NCBI RefSeq assembly: GCF_000010125.1
Contig: NC_007350.1
Location: forward strand, 2,418,001-2,482,000
Direction of reading: 5' to 3'
DNA length: 64,000 nt
Source of the DNA: Staphylococcus saprophyticus subsp. saprophyticus ATCC 15305 = NCTC 7292
GTDB lineage: Bacteria > Bacillota > Bacilli > Staphylococcales > Staphylococcaceae
Shown piece after piece: positions 1 through 7,617 of this stretch (positions are counted from its first letter, which is position 1; every line of letters starts with the position of its first letter). The translations under genes and the position numbers were made by a program. Under the pieces are notes generated by a model that was given only the letters and a program-made list of their open reading frames with translations, searched no databases and was not told the origin of the DNA.

Positions 1-273
1 GATGTGCGTTTCAAAAAGTTCGTAAAAAACAACAAATTCCCAGATGGGTATGAAGAAAACCTCGATCGAATCGTTAATTACTTTACAGCCTTAAATAGTA
101 CAATCAAAAATGCTGACGAAGACATTGAGCAATTAGATTACCAGCCACAAAACAAACTTAATGTTGCAGATGTACCAACAAAATATGCTGGAGATGTTAA
201 CGGGAAACAACAAGATAAAATCAAAAAATTCTTAAAAGATAAAGGCATTAAATCTGACGCCGTCGACAAATAA
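1..273 (+). CDS. C-terminal part of an uncharacterised protein, cut by the window edge
   Basis: The reading frame is open from base 1 (Asp-Val-Arg-Phe) to a TAA at 271-273, so the first in-frame GTG is probably not the start and the N-terminus lies outside the window. The 90 visible residues are hydrophilic and Lys/Asp/Asn-rich, with no membrane segment, and end in a lysine-rich tail. The composition would suit the exposed end of a staphylococcal lipoprotein or secreted protein, but the signal peptide that would prove this is not in view. I do not recognise the family with confidence. Confidence 0.6.
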   Translation, partial: DVRFKKFVKNNKFPDGYEENLDRIVNYFTALNSTIKNADEDIEQLDYQPQNKLNVADVPTKYAGDVNGKQQDKIKKFLKDKGIKSDAVDK

Positions 274-440
274 GTGACAAACTTATAGTTTAGATATGTT
301 TTCCAACTCTGTCGCTACCTAAGTATTTACAAAATATTCGGTTAAGTTACAAAGAGATTACATGACGCCTTTTCATATTTATAAAGGGCTCAAGCCTATT
401 TATATCCATATTAACCATGGTCTATGACTTATTTCTGTAA

Positions 441-468
441 AAAACCTTACTTAATTGTAAGTTTTTTT
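441..468 (+). terminator. Weak intrinsic terminator
   Basis: A short CTTAC/GTAAG stem is followed by seven T residues. It lies in the 310-base gap between the truncated first gene and the next small gene and would end transcription from the left. Apart from this hairpin I see nothing definite in 274-583. Confidence 0.4.
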
Positions 469-583
469 AATATGATATCCCTTTTTTTCACAAAGTAACA
501 TTTGTTATGCTTATTTATAAGTTAAAGAACAAATGAATCGAAGCTCAGCCAATCAAGTAATAATTTTAAGGAGAAACACCTTT

Positions 584-799
584 ATGATATTAACAATTTT
601 AATAGGTGCCATGGCTGCTATCTTCATAGCTTTTAATCTCTTTGAGAAGAAAGAAAAATATGGCGTTGTTTCTTATAAAACAATCGCACTTAGTGTAACT
701 TACGTCATACTTGCCGTAATTGTCGGAAGTTTTTTAGACAATTTCAACACGCTATTCCAAGGATTTCATGATAGCTTAACAGCAGCTAAAAGATATTAA
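584..799 (+). CDS. Small two-helix membrane protein, unknown function
   Basis: A 71-residue protein. The ATG at 584 is chosen because AAGGAG lies at 568-573; an upstream ATG at 533 has no such site. Two hydrophobic segments (about residues 1-20 and 30-50) flank a charged KKEK loop, so it should be an integral membrane protein with a short polar C-terminus. It stands alone, with a strong terminator directly after it. I cannot assign a function. Confidence 0.65.
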   Translation: MILTILIGAMAAIFIAFNLFEKKEKYGVVSYKTIALSVTYVILAVIVGSFLDNFNTLFQGFHDSLTAAKRY

Positions 800-832
800 C
801 CTGAACCGACGATGTCGTAGTTCAGGCTTTTT
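800..832 (+). terminator. Intrinsic terminator after the small membrane protein
   Basis: A nearly perfect stem (CCTGAAC-CGAC with GTCG-TA-GTTCAGG) is followed by CTTTTT. It begins immediately after the TAA stop. Confidence 0.8.
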
Positions 833-842
833 ATGTTAATGG

Positions 843-1421
843 CTATTTTTCTAGTTCATAAGGTACACAGTTTTCAATTTTTCTATCAATCACTGTAGCT
901 TCCGAATCATATCCTAAATATACGAAGCAACAACGTATAACAACTTGATGTGCTACGATAGCAATGGAATCGAGTGAATCATCAATTTCATTTTCAAAAA
1001 ATTGTTTAACACGTTCCATAACATCCGCATAACTTTCTCCCTCTGGCGCCTTTTGCGTAAAACTGTGACGAAATTCAAGATAATTTTGATCTTCAAAATA
1101 GCGTGTATAAGATGAATTTTGTTCCACTGCTTCAACAATTTTACCTTCAAAAACACCAAGCGAACGCTCTCTTAACAAAGGGGTCACGCTTGCCGGAATC
1201 GATTTATCAAATATCGCATTATAAGTTTGACGTGTCCGTAATAAATCCGAAATATAAATATGATCTATTGCTTTTTTGTCAAAATAGCTCTGTAATAATT
1301 GAGCTGACCATGTGCCTCTCTCAGTAAGTGGTACATCTAATTGTCCACAAAAATAATTTTTCCCTTGTTTCTTATCATAATTTGATTGTGACTCACCATG
1401 TCTTACCAAATATATTTTCAT
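843..1421 (-). CDS. Histidine phosphatase (phosphoglycerate-mutase-like) family protein
   Basis: 192 residues starting MKIYLVRHGES. The start at 1421 has GAGAGG upstream; the longer frame to 1472 lacks a ribosome site. The LVRHGES motif puts the phospho-accepting histidine at residue 8 with the phosphate-pocket arginine before it. A second catalytic histidine is in VAHQ near the C-terminus, and LxRTRQT fits the family's conserved arginine. These enzymes remove phosphate from small metabolites or phosphoproteins in the cytoplasm; the substrate cannot be read from sequence. It is transcribed alone and convergent with the preceding gene. Confidence 0.9.
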   Translation of the reverse strand: MKIYLVRHGESQSNYDKKQGKNYFCGQLDVPLTERGTWSAQLLQSYFDKKAIDHIYISDLLRTRQTYNAIFDKSIPASVTPLLRERSLGVFEGKIVEAVEQNSSYTRYFEDQNYLEFRHSFTQKAPEGESYADVMERVKQFFENEIDDSLDSIAIVAHQVVIRCCFVYLGYDSEATVIDRKIENCVPYELEK

Positions 1422-1530
1422 ATTAACCATCCTCTCTTTTCGTATGCATATGCGCATGATTACCATAATCAATTGGATTAACTAACAATACTGTCATGTT
1501 AAGCTTTTACTCTATATTTTTTGAAACTAC

Positions 1531-1552
1531 CTCATTTAGTATACTAAATGAG
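1531..1552. promoter_or_regulatory. Perfect 22-bp palindrome overlapping the RBS of the DUF4870 gene
   Basis: Each half reads CTCATTTAGTA and the two halves are exact reverse complements with no spacer, centred on AGTATACT. The right arm contains the ribosome binding site of the gene starting at 1562. The position suits repressor binding over the promoter/leader, and the core resembles operators of YtrA-type GntR regulators, but no such regulator is next to it. It could also fold as a hairpin that hides the ribosome site. Confidence 0.55.
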
Positions 1553-1561
1553 GTGATACAA

Positions 1562-1927
1562 ATGAATGACAGAGTTATACAAAACAGTAGACAAGGAGAA
1601 CGCGTTCTCGCAGCACTGAGTTATTTTAGTATCTTTTTTGCACCAATCATATTACCTATTTTTATATGGATTTTTGCTGATAGACCTACTTCTAACCACG
1701 CAGCTAAATCGTTAGCTTATCATATTATAACGTATATTGGACCGATACTTTTAATTCTCAGCATTGGATTTGGTGGCGTCTTAATCAATAATAGTTCTAC
1801 CATTACCAGTGTGATAATGATTACAGTGGCAATTATTTTATTCGTCATAACCGTTTGGTATACGATCAAAAATATTTATCGTGGTGTCAGAGTATTGATC
1901 TCTGAACACGCTTATTTCCATCCCTAA
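1562..1927 (+). CDS. DUF4870-type membrane protein (cassette 1)
   Basis: 121 residues from the ATG at 1562, preceded by GAGGTG; the longer frame from 1496 runs through the palindrome and is unlikely. It has the DUF4870 pattern: a polar N-terminus, then ALSYFSIFFAPIILPIFIW and two further hydrophobic segments, with NHAAKSLAYHI between the first and second. It is a predicted three-helix membrane protein of unknown function. A YxeA-family gene follows about 100 bases downstream, and a decayed paralogous DUF4870-YxeA pair lies near 17.8-18.6 kb, so the two genes travel together. Confidence 0.75.
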   Translation: MNDRVIQNSRQGERVLAALSYFSIFFAPIILPIFIWIFADRPTSNHAAKSLAYHIITYIGPILLILSIGFGGVLINNSSTITSVIMITVAIILFVITVWYTIKNIYRGVRVLISEHAYFHP

Positions 1928-2030
1928 ACTGAATAGCAATTTATTTTTTGACAAAATTAGCAACATTTTAAAAGGTTATATACGAATTTACTTTAATCCT
2001 TTATGCTTAACATAAAAGGAGACAGAGTAT

Positions 2031-2362
2031 ATGAATAAAAATTAACAATTTCTATCATTAGTATTTTAGTCATTATTGGTGTCGTCTTCACCATCTTTAT
2101 GATTACATCGAGTCAAAAGAGCACATATTATGGCTATATGTCAGATAGTACAACTGCTGAAAAAGTAGTCAGTGAAAAAGATGGTCTCGTGACTAAAAAC
2201 GTTAAAATAGACAATAAAAATGACGATTTCAAACCTAAAAAAGGTGACTTTGTTAAATTAGTTTCTAAAGATGACGGCAAAACATTCTATAAACAAGAAG
2301 TTGTAAAACACGACGATATTCCACATGGTTTAATGATGAAAATACATGAAATGGAAATGTAA
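2031..2362 (+). pseudogene. Frameshifted YxeA-family (DUF1093) protein (cassette 1)
   Basis: The ATG at 2031 has a good ribosome site (AAAGGAGACAG), but the frame meets TAA at its fifth codon. One more A in the five-A run at 2037-2041 would give MNKKLTISIISILVII, a typical signal/anchor, joined to the intact remainder (YYGYMSDSTTAEKVV..., ending at 2362). The body matches the YxeA pattern of a short secreted or anchored beta-rich domain. Either the gene is inactivated by a one-base deletion, or expression switches with slippage in the A run, or the base was lost in sequencing. Confidence 0.7.
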
Positions 2363-2390
2363 TCTATACATTTAATGTGATTACTACACA

Positions 2391-2427
2391 AAAAGCAGGG
2401 AGGCTCATAGAGACCTCCCTGCTTTTT
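2391..2427. terminator. Strong intrinsic terminator after the YxeA gene
   Basis: A nine-base perfect stem GCAGGGAGG/CCTCCCTGC is flanked by AAAA on the left and TTTTT on the right, so it could act in both directions. Confidence 0.8.
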
Positions 2428-2508
2428 GAATGTAGACAAATTCTGCGCAAGTATATGCGCGGAGTTTATCTATTTTAATTATTAGTCTTATTTTTAATAC
2501 AGAATGAG

Positions 2509-2660
2509 AGTGGGGCAGAAATCAAATTTTCTAATAGAGTTCTCGTAGGCTCACCTATGCAATCAAGTCAATATTTTATTGACAGTGATTTATGTCGACT
2601 CCTGTGGGAATAGCACTAGCCAAAGACTACAGGCTAAGGCAGTGCCGCGGAAAGTGTGCA
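2509..2660. repeat. Interspersed staphylococcal intergenic repeat (copy A)
   Basis: The first part (2509-2547) matches 10639-10677 almost base for base, with the shared phrase CAGAAATCAAATTTTCTAAT. The second part (about 2590-2657, containing GGCTAAGGC and GGAAAGTG) resembles the element at 46378-46455. These are non-coding spacers of a kind common between staphylococcal genes. I see no coding potential in the stretch. Confidence 0.6.
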
Positions 2661-2661
2661 T

Positions 2662-2700
2662 AAAAAAACTGCCAACAAAGTCGGAGACTTTGTCGACAGT
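2662..2700 (-). terminator. Intrinsic terminator of the PepSY gene
   Basis: On the minus strand an ACAAAGTC/GACTTTGT stem, extended by ACTG/CAGT, is followed by a run of six T. It sits just downstream of the gene ending at 2729. Confidence 0.7.
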
Positions 2701-2728
2701 CTGAAAGCAGTAAAATTCCGTTCGTGCA

Positions 2729-4060
2729 CTATCGATTCTTTTTATCCTTAAAATAAAGCAATAGCTCTATTAAGAAAACGATAATAAGAGAAAAACCAAA
2801 TAATGGCATCAATATCCCTAATATAACCAGTATGATAACCAATGGAATAGACATTGGCTTTTTAACTCTTTTTGGTATTTTAATTTGCGTTGCTTTCATT
2901 TTCTTAATCCAAGACGTTAGACCCAGTCCTACCGCAGCAAGTAATGCGATACATACAAGCAAGTTAATCACTTTATTGGCAATACCGAACAAATGACCTT
3001 CATGCAGAGGAATACCCCATGTGAACCATTTACCAATTATGCCGTACTCTTGATATTTCACCTTACCTAAATCTTTACCATTATATTGATCTATATATAA
3101 CGTCTGTTCATCGTAAGGTGACACGTCTAAGCCTGTCACACCTGTATTACTACCTTTCGAAACTGTAAATGCCGCTTCTTCACTCGTTGGATAAACAATT
3201 GAAAATGGCTTCGTAATGCCATCTTTTTGTGCTTCTGCAACAACTTTATCAATCGAAATTTGTTTTTCAATATCTGTTCTTGGCATTTCACCACTACCAT
3301 GATGCGCAGATCCGCTCTCAGACTCTGGTTGCTTATTTTTACGTGTTGCCCAAGGTATTTCATTCACATCTGATTTAGGTGGATTAACAGCCAATTCTGA
3401 CTGTCCCAACTCTCCAGAATTATCCATAACACTCGCAATTTTAGCCCCCATAAATCCAGACCATGGCAAGCCAGTCAATACAAGCACAAACACCGGTATG
3501 GCAATGATAATCCCAAGTGTAGCATGCCATTTTTGGAATCTTAATCGCTTACTTTTATTTGTAATTAATTTTTTCTTAATTAACATATACGTTCCAGACA
3601 ATATCATGAAAACAGTCCAACACGCTGTCAGTTCTACCAAGTAATTAATAAAAGTATTTTCAGTAAATAATGAGCTATGTATATTTCGTACAACGTTCGC
3701 ATACGTATGTTTTGCATTTTGATCAGCAACAATTTGATTATTTTGATCTAGAAAAACATAACGTTGGTTCCCTGCCATATCATCTAATGTAATTCTACTA
3801 TTATAAGGCTCTTCTAAAATACTAACTTTACTTATGTAAAAACCATCAAATTTATCTTCTACTTGATCGACTGCCTGATTAAGTGATTGATGTTCTTTTA
3901 CAGGACTATCACCGAAAAATTCTGTCTTATAAATATTATTTTCTACTTCTTGGAAAAACAGAAACCCAATGCCCGAAATTGTTAACGTAATCAGTAGCGG
4001 CGTAATAAATAACGCTGCATAGAAATGAAGCCTCTGTAATGGATTAAATATATTTTTCAA
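2729..4060 (-). CDS. PepSY-associated transmembrane protein
   Basis: 443 residues from a TTG at 4060, preceded by GAGAGGGGG; the upstream ATG at 4138 lacks a ribosome site. The N-terminus (RLHFYAALFITPLLITLTISG) is the typical first helix of PepSY_TM proteins. It is followed by an extracytoplasmic PepSY-like region, two central helices with HATLG, a second external region, and a C-terminal helix pair with HEGHLFG. Family members are often linked to iron or haem uptake and ferric reduction, and the membrane histidines would suit haem binding; that role is inferred. A low-complexity SESGSAHHGSGE stretch lies mid-protein. It is a single-gene unit with its own terminator. Confidence 0.8.
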   Translation of the reverse strand: MKNIFNPLQRLHFYAALFITPLLITLTISGIGFLFFQEVENNIYKTEFFGDSPVKEHQSLNQAVDQVEDKFDGFYISKVSILEEPYNSRITLDDMAGNQRYVFLDQNNQIVADQNAKHTYANVVRNIHSSLFTENTFINYLVELTACWTVFMILSGTYMLIKKKLITNKSKRLRFQKWHATLGIIIAIPVFVLVLTGLPWSGFMGAKIASVMDNSGELGQSELAVNPPKSDVNEIPWATRKNKQPESESGSAHHGSGEMPRTDIEKQISIDKVVAEAQKDGITKPFSIVYPTSEEAAFTVSKGSNTGVTGLDVSPYDEQTLYIDQYNGKDLGKVKYQEYGIIGKWFTWGIPLHEGHLFGIANKVINLLVCIALLAAVGLGLTSWIKKMKATQIKIPKRVKKPMSIPLVIILVILGILMPLFGFSLIIVFLIELLLYFKDKKNR

Positions 4061-4223
4061 AAGTTTATTCCCCCTCTCTCTTTTAATATTATAAATAACT
4101 AACAAGATTATTGTGTAGATAAATTTTGAATATTTCAAAAGAGTTTTAAAAACAATTATCTACAATTTAAATTATTTTGTTTATTTATGACTATGGTAAC
4201 TTGTAATTTAAAATGGGATAAAA

Positions 4224-4263
4224 TAAAACGTCCAACACATCAAGTAATGTCTCAGACGTTCAT
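4224..4263 (-). terminator. Intrinsic terminator of the LysE-family gene
   Basis: On the minus strand AACGTC/GACGTT with inner TGAGACA/TGT pairing is followed by a T-rich tract, just after the stop of the LysE-family gene. Confidence 0.65.
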
Positions 4264-4272
4264 ACATGCTAT

Positions 4273-4899
4273 TTAACTACTTTTACTCAATAGCAGATTA
4301 AGTGATAAGCCAATCAATATTGCGCCAACCGTATAATCAAAAATTGCTTTTATTTTTCTATTCGTAAACAATAGCTTAATATATTGAAAAATATAAACAC
4401 AGAAAATAAACCAGAGCAAAATAACTGTGGTCACAATTGCAGTTAATATAGCAATTTGAGATGTAACAGCTTCACCAGTACTTAAAAATTGCGGCAATAT
4501 ACTGATATAATAAAGTAATGCTTTGGGATTTAAAATCGTACTAAAAAAACCTTGTCTATATGAACTTAAATAAGTAATACGCTGTGCTTTCAACTGAGAT
4601 GTTGAAAAGTTCATACTTTGTCTTGCACTGATGATACTTCTAATTCCTAGATATATAAGATATATAGCACCTAAAATCTTAATTGTCACAAAGACATAAT
4701 ACATATTAGCCAGTATAAAAATAATACCAAACACAGCTAACAATGAATAAACTACATGACCTGACGTAATACCTAAGGCTGCCATAGCGCCATTACCTTT
4801 TCCTGAGGTAATCGAATTTTTCATTACGACAAAGAAATCCGGCCCCGGAACAATAATAATCATTAATGTTATGATAATAAATGCTGCCAAACCTTCCAT
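4273..4899 (-). CDS. LysE/RhtB-family amino-acid exporter
   Basis: 208 residues with six predicted membrane helices. The N-terminus contains the family signature PGPDFFVVMKNS, followed by GxxxAxGITSGHVVYS and later GFFSTILNPKALLYY, both typical of LysE/RhtB proteins that export amino acids such as lysine, homoserine or threonine. The start at 4899 has AAAGGTGGG upstream. It is transcribed alone. The transported substrate cannot be told from sequence. Confidence 0.85.
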   Translation of the reverse strand: MEGLAAFIIITLMIIIVPGPDFFVVMKNSITSGKGNGAMAALGITSGHVVYSLLAVFGIIFILANMYYVFVTIKILGAIYLIYLGIRSIISARQSMNFSTSQLKAQRITYLSSYRQGFFSTILNPKALLYYISILPQFLSTGEAVTSQIAILTAIVTTVILLWFIFCVYIFQYIKLLFTNRKIKAIFDYTVGAILIGLSLNLLLSKSS

Positions 4900-5033
4900 A
4901 GACTACATCCCACCTTTGTACTTCAGGCATCAGTTACCAAATATCCCCGCAATATCGTAATTAACAGTTTTTTATTTTAACTCATATGATTTCAGTAAAA
5001 AATGAATGCTTATGTGACAATATTACATTTTTA

Positions 5034-5149
5034 TTGAAGCCTGATTACTAGATATGATATATTAAAGGTGTAGTTGGAAACCGACTACTAGTCTTTTATA
5101 TTCATGAACATATTACTCTTAAGGCGACACGGATGTGTCGTCTTTTTTT
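5034..5149 (+). ncRNA. Putative small RNA of about 80 nt
   Basis: A promoter-like TTGAAG (5034-5039) and TATATT (5058-5063), 18 bases apart, precede a region with a GTAGTTGG/CCGACTAC hairpin at about 5070-5088. It ends in a strong terminator, a GGCGACAC/GTGTCGTC stem followed by seven T. No convincing reading frame lies inside. The size and layout resemble antitoxin RNAs of Fst-type type I systems, but I found no toxin frame on the converging strand. It may be an orphan or an unrelated sRNA. Confidence 0.45.
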
Positions 5150-5278
5150 ATATAAACGTAGATTGTCTACACTGCAATACTGTGTTTCGAGATCCCTCAC
5201 GTCCTATATAAACTTGAAAATTGAATAATACCGCATCACATTTTTGACCGTATAATATTTACCAAATTGTCCTTCACT

Positions 5279-5593
5279 TTAACTCACTAATTTTAAACCA
5301 ATCGTACTTCCCAATATCACTAAAATACATACTACTCTTTTAATATCCTTAGATTCATTATAAAAGATCATCCCAAGAATTGCGCCACCTACTGCACCAA
5401 TACCTGTCCAGATTGCGTACGCTGTGCTCATCGGAAGGTACATCATTGCGGTAGATAATGCCATGAAACTCACAGCAAAAAAGAAAATGAGTCCTATAGC
5501 ATCTCGTTTTTGACGATGATGCACATATGCATTTTAAAAATTTATACCTAACATTTCAAAGACACCTGCAAAAACTAATAAGATTCATGCCAT
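5279..5593 (-). pseudogene. Broken SMR-family guanidinium exporter, second subunit
   Basis: Starting at the ATG at 5593 (AGGAG upstream, overlapping the stop of the previous gene), the frame reads Met-Ala-TGA-Ile-Leu-Leu-Val-Phe-Ala-Gly-Val-Phe-Glu, where the TGA replaces the tryptophan usual at position 3. A second stop (TAA) follows about 16 codons later. After that an intact 81-codon frame covers the remaining three SMR helices, including STAYAIWTGIGAVGGAILG. Glu13, the essential SMR glutamate, is preserved in the decayed part. Two independent nonsense changes make this a real pseudogene rather than a sequencing slip. Confidence 0.8.
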
Positions 5594-5920
5594 TATGCTT
5601 CTCCTCCTTTATTTGTAGTTACTAATTTCAGGCTAATGACACCTGCAAGTAAAATGACAATTAACATTATTTTCATAACATTAAACGGTTCGCCAAAAAA
5701 CAAGAAATCAAACAACGTAACCCATGTTGTTCCGAGACCTACAAACACGGCATACGCTGAGCCTACAGGCAGAACCTTTGAAGCATCTACTAATAAATAA
5801 AAGCTTACAAAATATAGCAATCATCGTAAACAGCCATTCCCACCAAGATGACGCATGGGTTAAACCAATCACCCATCCTACTTCAAAAAATGTTGCGATA
5901 ATAATTTTGATCCAATTCAT
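5593..5920 (-). pseudogene. Frameshifted SMR-family guanidinium exporter, first subunit
   Basis: The ATG at 5920 (GGAGGA upstream) opens MNWIKIIIATFFEVGWVIG, with the conserved SMR Glu13 and Trp16. Near 5809-5812 an extra A (plus strand, four-A run) shifts the frame. The rest, VSFYLLVDASKVLPVGSAYA and onward to the stop at 5593, lies one frame away. Restoring the base gives a normal four-helix SMR protein of about 108 residues. It is the first gene behind a guanidine-I riboswitch and forms a pair with the next broken subunit, so the intact pair would have been a heteromeric guanidinium/H+ exporter. Confidence 0.8.
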
Positions 5921-5941
5921 TCCTATGTCCTCCTTTAAAAT

Positions 5942-6080
5942 AAAAAAAGCCTGGGAGATAGTGTTAATTACTATCTCCCAGGCTTTTATCCTTCCGTGTC
6001 ACATAAAAATATGTGGCTTTCTCTCGGACCAGACCAAAGTAATCACCTTGCGGAACCCTAGAAAGCTTTATTCGATTAAT
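5942..6080 (-). promoter_or_regulatory. Guanidine-I (ykkC) riboswitch with terminator
   Basis: On the minus strand the leader contains, in order, CTAGGGTTCCG, GGTCTGGTCCGAGAGAAA, ACACGGAAGGATAAAAG and CCTGGGAGA, the conserved blocks of the ykkC/guanidine-I aptamer. The 3' block is also the left arm of a 15-bp terminator stem (AGCCTGGGAGATAGT, 5970-5984 pairing with 5948-5962) followed by seven T. Guanidinium binding would therefore prevent termination and turn on the downstream SMR genes, both of which are broken here. Confidence 0.9.
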
Positions 6081-6365
6081 TGTATCGTAGCAAATTACAC
6101 TAACGATTACAAGCATGCTCATTCATTTCACCCAGTTTAAAATAATTATTATTAAGAAAAGGCTTAAGCATGCGTTTACATGTGAAATTTTACAAATTTC
6201 TAAGATTTTTTAAGTCAAAACCCTCTACATTTTATAAATTTTAATGTATAATCAGTTATAGATTATAATTATTATAATCTAGATAAAGATGAGCTGAAAT
6301 TTATTCTCATTTACATCAATCAATGCTTCAAATGCATTGAAATATAATATAAGCGAGGGATAACG

Positions 6366-6590
6366 ATGCAATTACTAAATTATAAAATGCACAATGATGA
6401 ACTAATCGCTACTGTACTTTCCGACAAAAAGCAATTATTTAAATATACTTTTGATGTTACGACGCCAGAATATGAAATATTAGATGTCCTTGAAGAAATA
6501 AATCACTATGTAGACAATGGACAACACCCACTTGGTTGTTCTTTACTTAAAAATTATGCCTACGAGGACGTGAGTCACAATCTTTTATAA
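6366..6590 (+). CDS. Small acidic protein of unknown function
   Basis: 74 residues from the ATG at 6366, with GCGAGGGA upstream. The protein is soluble-looking, with mixed charged and aromatic residues (YEILDVLEEINHYVDNGQ), no membrane segment and no recognisable motif. It is a single gene and ends just before a bidirectional terminator shared with the acetyltransferase on the other strand. I do not recognise it. Confidence 0.6.
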   Translation: MQLLNYKMHNDELIATVLSDKKQLFKYTFDVTTPEYEILDVLEEINHYVDNGQHPLGCSLLKNYAYEDVSHNLL

Positions 6591-6606
6591 TCTTCTTTAC
6601 ACAACA

Positions 6607-6653
6607 AAAAGATGAGTATATCTGTTATGAATTAAACAGTATACTCATCTTTT
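6607..6653. terminator. Bidirectional terminator
   Basis: AAAAGATGAGTATA pairs with ATACTCATCTTTT around a loop with an inner CTGTT/AACAG pair. A and T tracts on both sides serve the convergent genes at 6366-6590 (+) and 6632-7051 (-). The acetyltransferase stop codon lies inside the stem region. Confidence 0.75.
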
Positions 6654-7051
6654 AATTTTGCATTATTATAAATAGCCATTCCAGTTTTTAATTTTCGAAA
6701 TCCAAGCGCTTCGTAAAATGATTCATTCCCAGTAGTTGCGATAAGATGAATACAAGAAAGTTCCCCCAAATAATTCACCATTTCTTGAACAATTTTATTG
6801 CCAACGCCTTTAGATTGATAAGTGGTATCTACTACAACATCATAAATCGCGGCATTAAACACACCATCTGACATCGCTCTGGCGAAACCAATCACTTGGC
6901 CCTCTCTTTTTGCAATCACGACATGTGTCGCAGTATTAAATAGTGTAATCACTTCTTCTTGATTATGGCCATTCCAATGGTTCCCATGATAAATGCGCAC
7001 TATTTCATCTATATCATTCATATCAAATTGATACTCATATTTTATATCCAT
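6632..7051 (-). CDS. GNAT-family N-acetyltransferase
   Basis: 139 residues. The acetyl-CoA binding segment YQSKGVGNKIVQEM matches GNAT motif A (Q/R-x-x-G-x-G/A) and is preceded by the beta strand AAIYDVVVDTTY. The C-terminal ESFYEALGFRKL is the usual motif B end. It is a soluble enzyme acetylating an amine, with unknown substrate. It starts at the ATG at 7051. The 300 bases upstream (7052-7359) are AT-rich and show no further gene. Confidence 0.85.
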   Translation of the reverse strand: MDIKYEYQFDMNDIDEIVRIYHGNHWNGHNQEEVITLFNTATHVVIAKREGQVIGFARAMSDGVFNAAIYDVVVDTTYQSKGVGNKIVQEMVNYLGELSCIHLIATTGNESFYEALGFRKLKTGMAIYNNAKLKDEYTV

Positions 7052-7359
7052 TTAGCACACCTTCCAAAATAATTTTCAATATTTATAAACCACATCGTTC
7101 TTTATATATGAATTATTAAATAATATATATATTTTAACATGAATCTTTAAAAATTAATGGATGTCATAGCAATCTATTGATTTTAATACATATTAACTAA
7201 TTTCATTATTACGTATAACGCTGATCATGATGTATAAATAGAAATATACATTGTACACGTTAATTATTAGCGACTGACGGGTAAATATATATTAAACGGG
7301 GCGATAACATTGTCACGCAACGCAATCAATACTGAATATTTATTAGGAGGCGACTTATC

Positions 7360-7539
7360 ATGTGGATTGGTTCAATCATACTCATCATTGTCGGTATTGT
7401 GTTACTCATCATAAATCAGCAGACTTCTAAAAAGGAAGGCGTAAGCAAAAAACAAAGTTATATTAGTATCGGCATTGTTTGTATCATTATTGGTGCTTTT
7501 TACCTTATCGGACAGATTATTAAAGCCTTGGTTAGTTAA
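7360..7539 (+). CDS. 59-residue two-helix membrane protein
   Basis: ATG at 7360 with a near-perfect AGGAGG at 7345-7350. Reads MWIGSIILIIVGIVLLIIN, then a polar lysine-rich loop (QQTSKKEGVSKKQ), then a second hydrophobic helix ending in KALVS and a TAA at 7537-7539. It is a small integral membrane protein with positive charge in the loop. The strong ribosome site and the terminator right after it support a real gene. Function unknown. Confidence 0.7.
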   Translation: MWIGSIILIIVGIVLLIINQQTSKKEGVSKKQSYISIGIVCIIIGAFYLIGQIIKALVS

Positions 7540-7547
7540 AGTCATAT

Positions 7548-7583
7548 AAAAAAGCTCGGGTCTATTATGAGACCCGAGCTTTT
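7548..7583. terminator. Bidirectional terminator
   Basis: AAGCTCGGGTCT pairs with AGACCCGAGCTT with A and T tracts on the two sides. It serves the small membrane protein gene on the plus strand and merA on the minus strand. Confidence 0.8.
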
Positions 7584-7617
7584 GCATACTTATATCGAAT
7601 GTGAAATTTAGATTTAT

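Noticed and set aside
5150-5280. Possible Fst-type toxin frame converging on the small RNA at 5034-5149
   Set aside because: On the minus strand only frames of about 10-13 codons occur, without hydrophobic helix or ribosome site.
7402-7587. 61-codon frame on the minus strand
   Set aside because: It is antisense to the small membrane protein at 7360-7539, which has a near-perfect ribosome site, and it runs through a terminator.
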